From an uncultured Clostridium sp. (GTDB lineage: Bacteria; Bacillota; Clostridia; Clostridiales; Clostridiaceae), in assembly GCA_934777095.1 (NCBI GenBank), contig CAKVNP010000137.1, forward strand, positions 1 through 6,481: a DNA stretch of 6,481 nt, read 5' to 3'. The notes beneath the pieces were generated by a model. It saw nothing but the letters and a program-made list of their open reading frames with translations, ran no database searches and was not told the DNA's origin. Of the stretch, positions 5,928 through 6,481 are shown piece by piece. How positions within the stretch are numbered: the stretch's first letter is position 1; every line of letters begins with the position of its first letter. The translations under genes and the position numbers were made by a program.

Positions 5928-6481
5928 TATTATCAGGTATTTCTTCTACAACTAATATTGTGCAGTTCATGAATGCACCTGTAGAAATAGTTGTAAGCTT
6001 AGTATTTGCTAAATCAACACGAGTTAAAATTTCACTTTCAGTAAACATATATTCACCAAGTAATGCTGTGTTAACTACTGCACTTGTCATTTTATGAGAA
6101 TTTGCGAATACATGAGTTTCAATAGATGTTACAGTTTCAGGAACAGTAATTGTACTTAATCCTGTATTTTGGAAAGCATATGAACCAATAAAGCTTATTT
6201 CTGATTGAATTTCAAAACTTGCTAATGATTCGCAGTTTTGATAAGTATATGCTTCAATTCTAGTAATAATATTTGCATTAAATGTAATACTTACCATATT
6301 TGAAGAATCCTTATAAGCTGATGCTCCAATTGCACTAACTGTTGATGGAACATTAAAGTTTGTAATACCCGTATTTTCAAATGCTGAGCTTCCAATTGTA
6401 GTCACTCCTTCATTAATTGTAATTGTAGCGTTTAATTTTTGTAATAATTTCACCGCTGCCTTACCACTACGTGCAAGACCA
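5908..6481 (-). CDS. BspA-type leucine-rich-repeat protein, C-terminal part; 5' end beyond window
   Basis: At least 190 residues, open through the right edge. The visible part is made almost entirely of 20-25-residue LRR_5 (BspA-like) repeats with the pattern I-x-x-I-G-x-x-A-F-x-N-x-x-x-L/I-x-x-I/F-x-V-P. Examples are IGSSAFENTGITNFNVP, IGASAYKDSSNMVSITF, IEAYTYQNCESLASFEI, IGSYAFQNTGLSTITVP, the more diverged LLGEYMFTESEILTRVDL, and ISTGAFMNCTILVVEEIP: about seven repeats. Proteins of this family are often large surface or secreted proteins that bind host or matrix components, but no signal peptide, LPXTG anchor or other cell-wall domain falls in this fragment, so location is unknown. A GTG at 6453-6451 could be read as a start, but the frame continues upstream in sense (GLARSGKAA) and has no binding site there, so it is probably internal. 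The protein ends soon after the last repeat (IPDNIYFSMD) without a distinct C-terminal domain. The function is not recognisable. Confidence 0.8.
   Translation of the reverse strand, partial: GLARSGKAAVKLLQKLNATITINEGVTTIGSSAFENTGITNFNVPSTVSAIGASAYKDSSNMVSITFNANIITRIEAYTYQNCESLASFEIQSEISFIGSYAFQNTGLSTITVPETVTSIETHVFANSHKMTSAVVNTALLGEYMFTESEILTRVDLANTKLTTISTGAFMNCTILVVEEIPDNIYFSMD

Noticed and set aside
6451..6453. GTG as the start codon of the LRR protein
   Set aside because: The frame continues to the right edge in sense, and no Shine-Dalgarno sequence precedes the codon; the protein is treated as truncated by the window.

Overview
The window looks like chromosomal DNA of a low-GC Firmicute, most likely a Clostridium or close relative. 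The reasons are the strongly AT-rich composition, A/T-biased codon use, purine-rich GGAG/GGAGG ribosome binding sites, a GTG start, A-tract/T-tract terminators, and a clostridial-type gene set. The genus is an inference from style and content; no rRNA or other taxonomic marker is present. No rRNA, tRNA, CRISPR array, integrase, transposase or replication origin was seen.

Layout, left to right: (1) the nearly complete 3' part of asnA, ammonia-dependent asparagine synthetase (+), ending in a strong symmetrical terminator; (2) a 425-base intergenic stretch with degenerate repeats, several 13-base tri-loop hairpins of shared design, a second terminator-like hairpin and two perfect short palindromes; (3) a solitary membrane EIIC-like protein of the PfoR/PTS_EIIC_2 family (+) with its own terminator; (4) a YjjU-like patatin-family phospholipase/acylhydrolase (+); (5) a 136-base element with 39-base imperfect inverted termini, filling almost the whole gap between convergent genes; (6) speF, a full-length PLP-dependent ornithine decarboxylase (-), whose true start is probably ten codons into the longest open frame; (7) the C-terminal end of a BspA-type leucine-rich-repeat protein (-), open through the right edge.

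The genes do not form an obvious pathway. The three plus-strand genes are separated by terminators or long gaps and look like independent units. asnA makes asparagine from aspartate and ammonia; speF makes putrescine from ornithine; the EIIC-like protein and the patatin are single-gene units without obvious partners. speF has a credible promoter of its own, overlapping the 3' end of the LRR gene.

Coding content is ordinary and well explained by known families. The parts worth a second look are non-coding: the hairpin/repeat cluster at about 1005-1245, the inverted-repeat element at 3535-3670, and the palindromes before the EIIC-like gene. I found no convincing new multi-gene system here.
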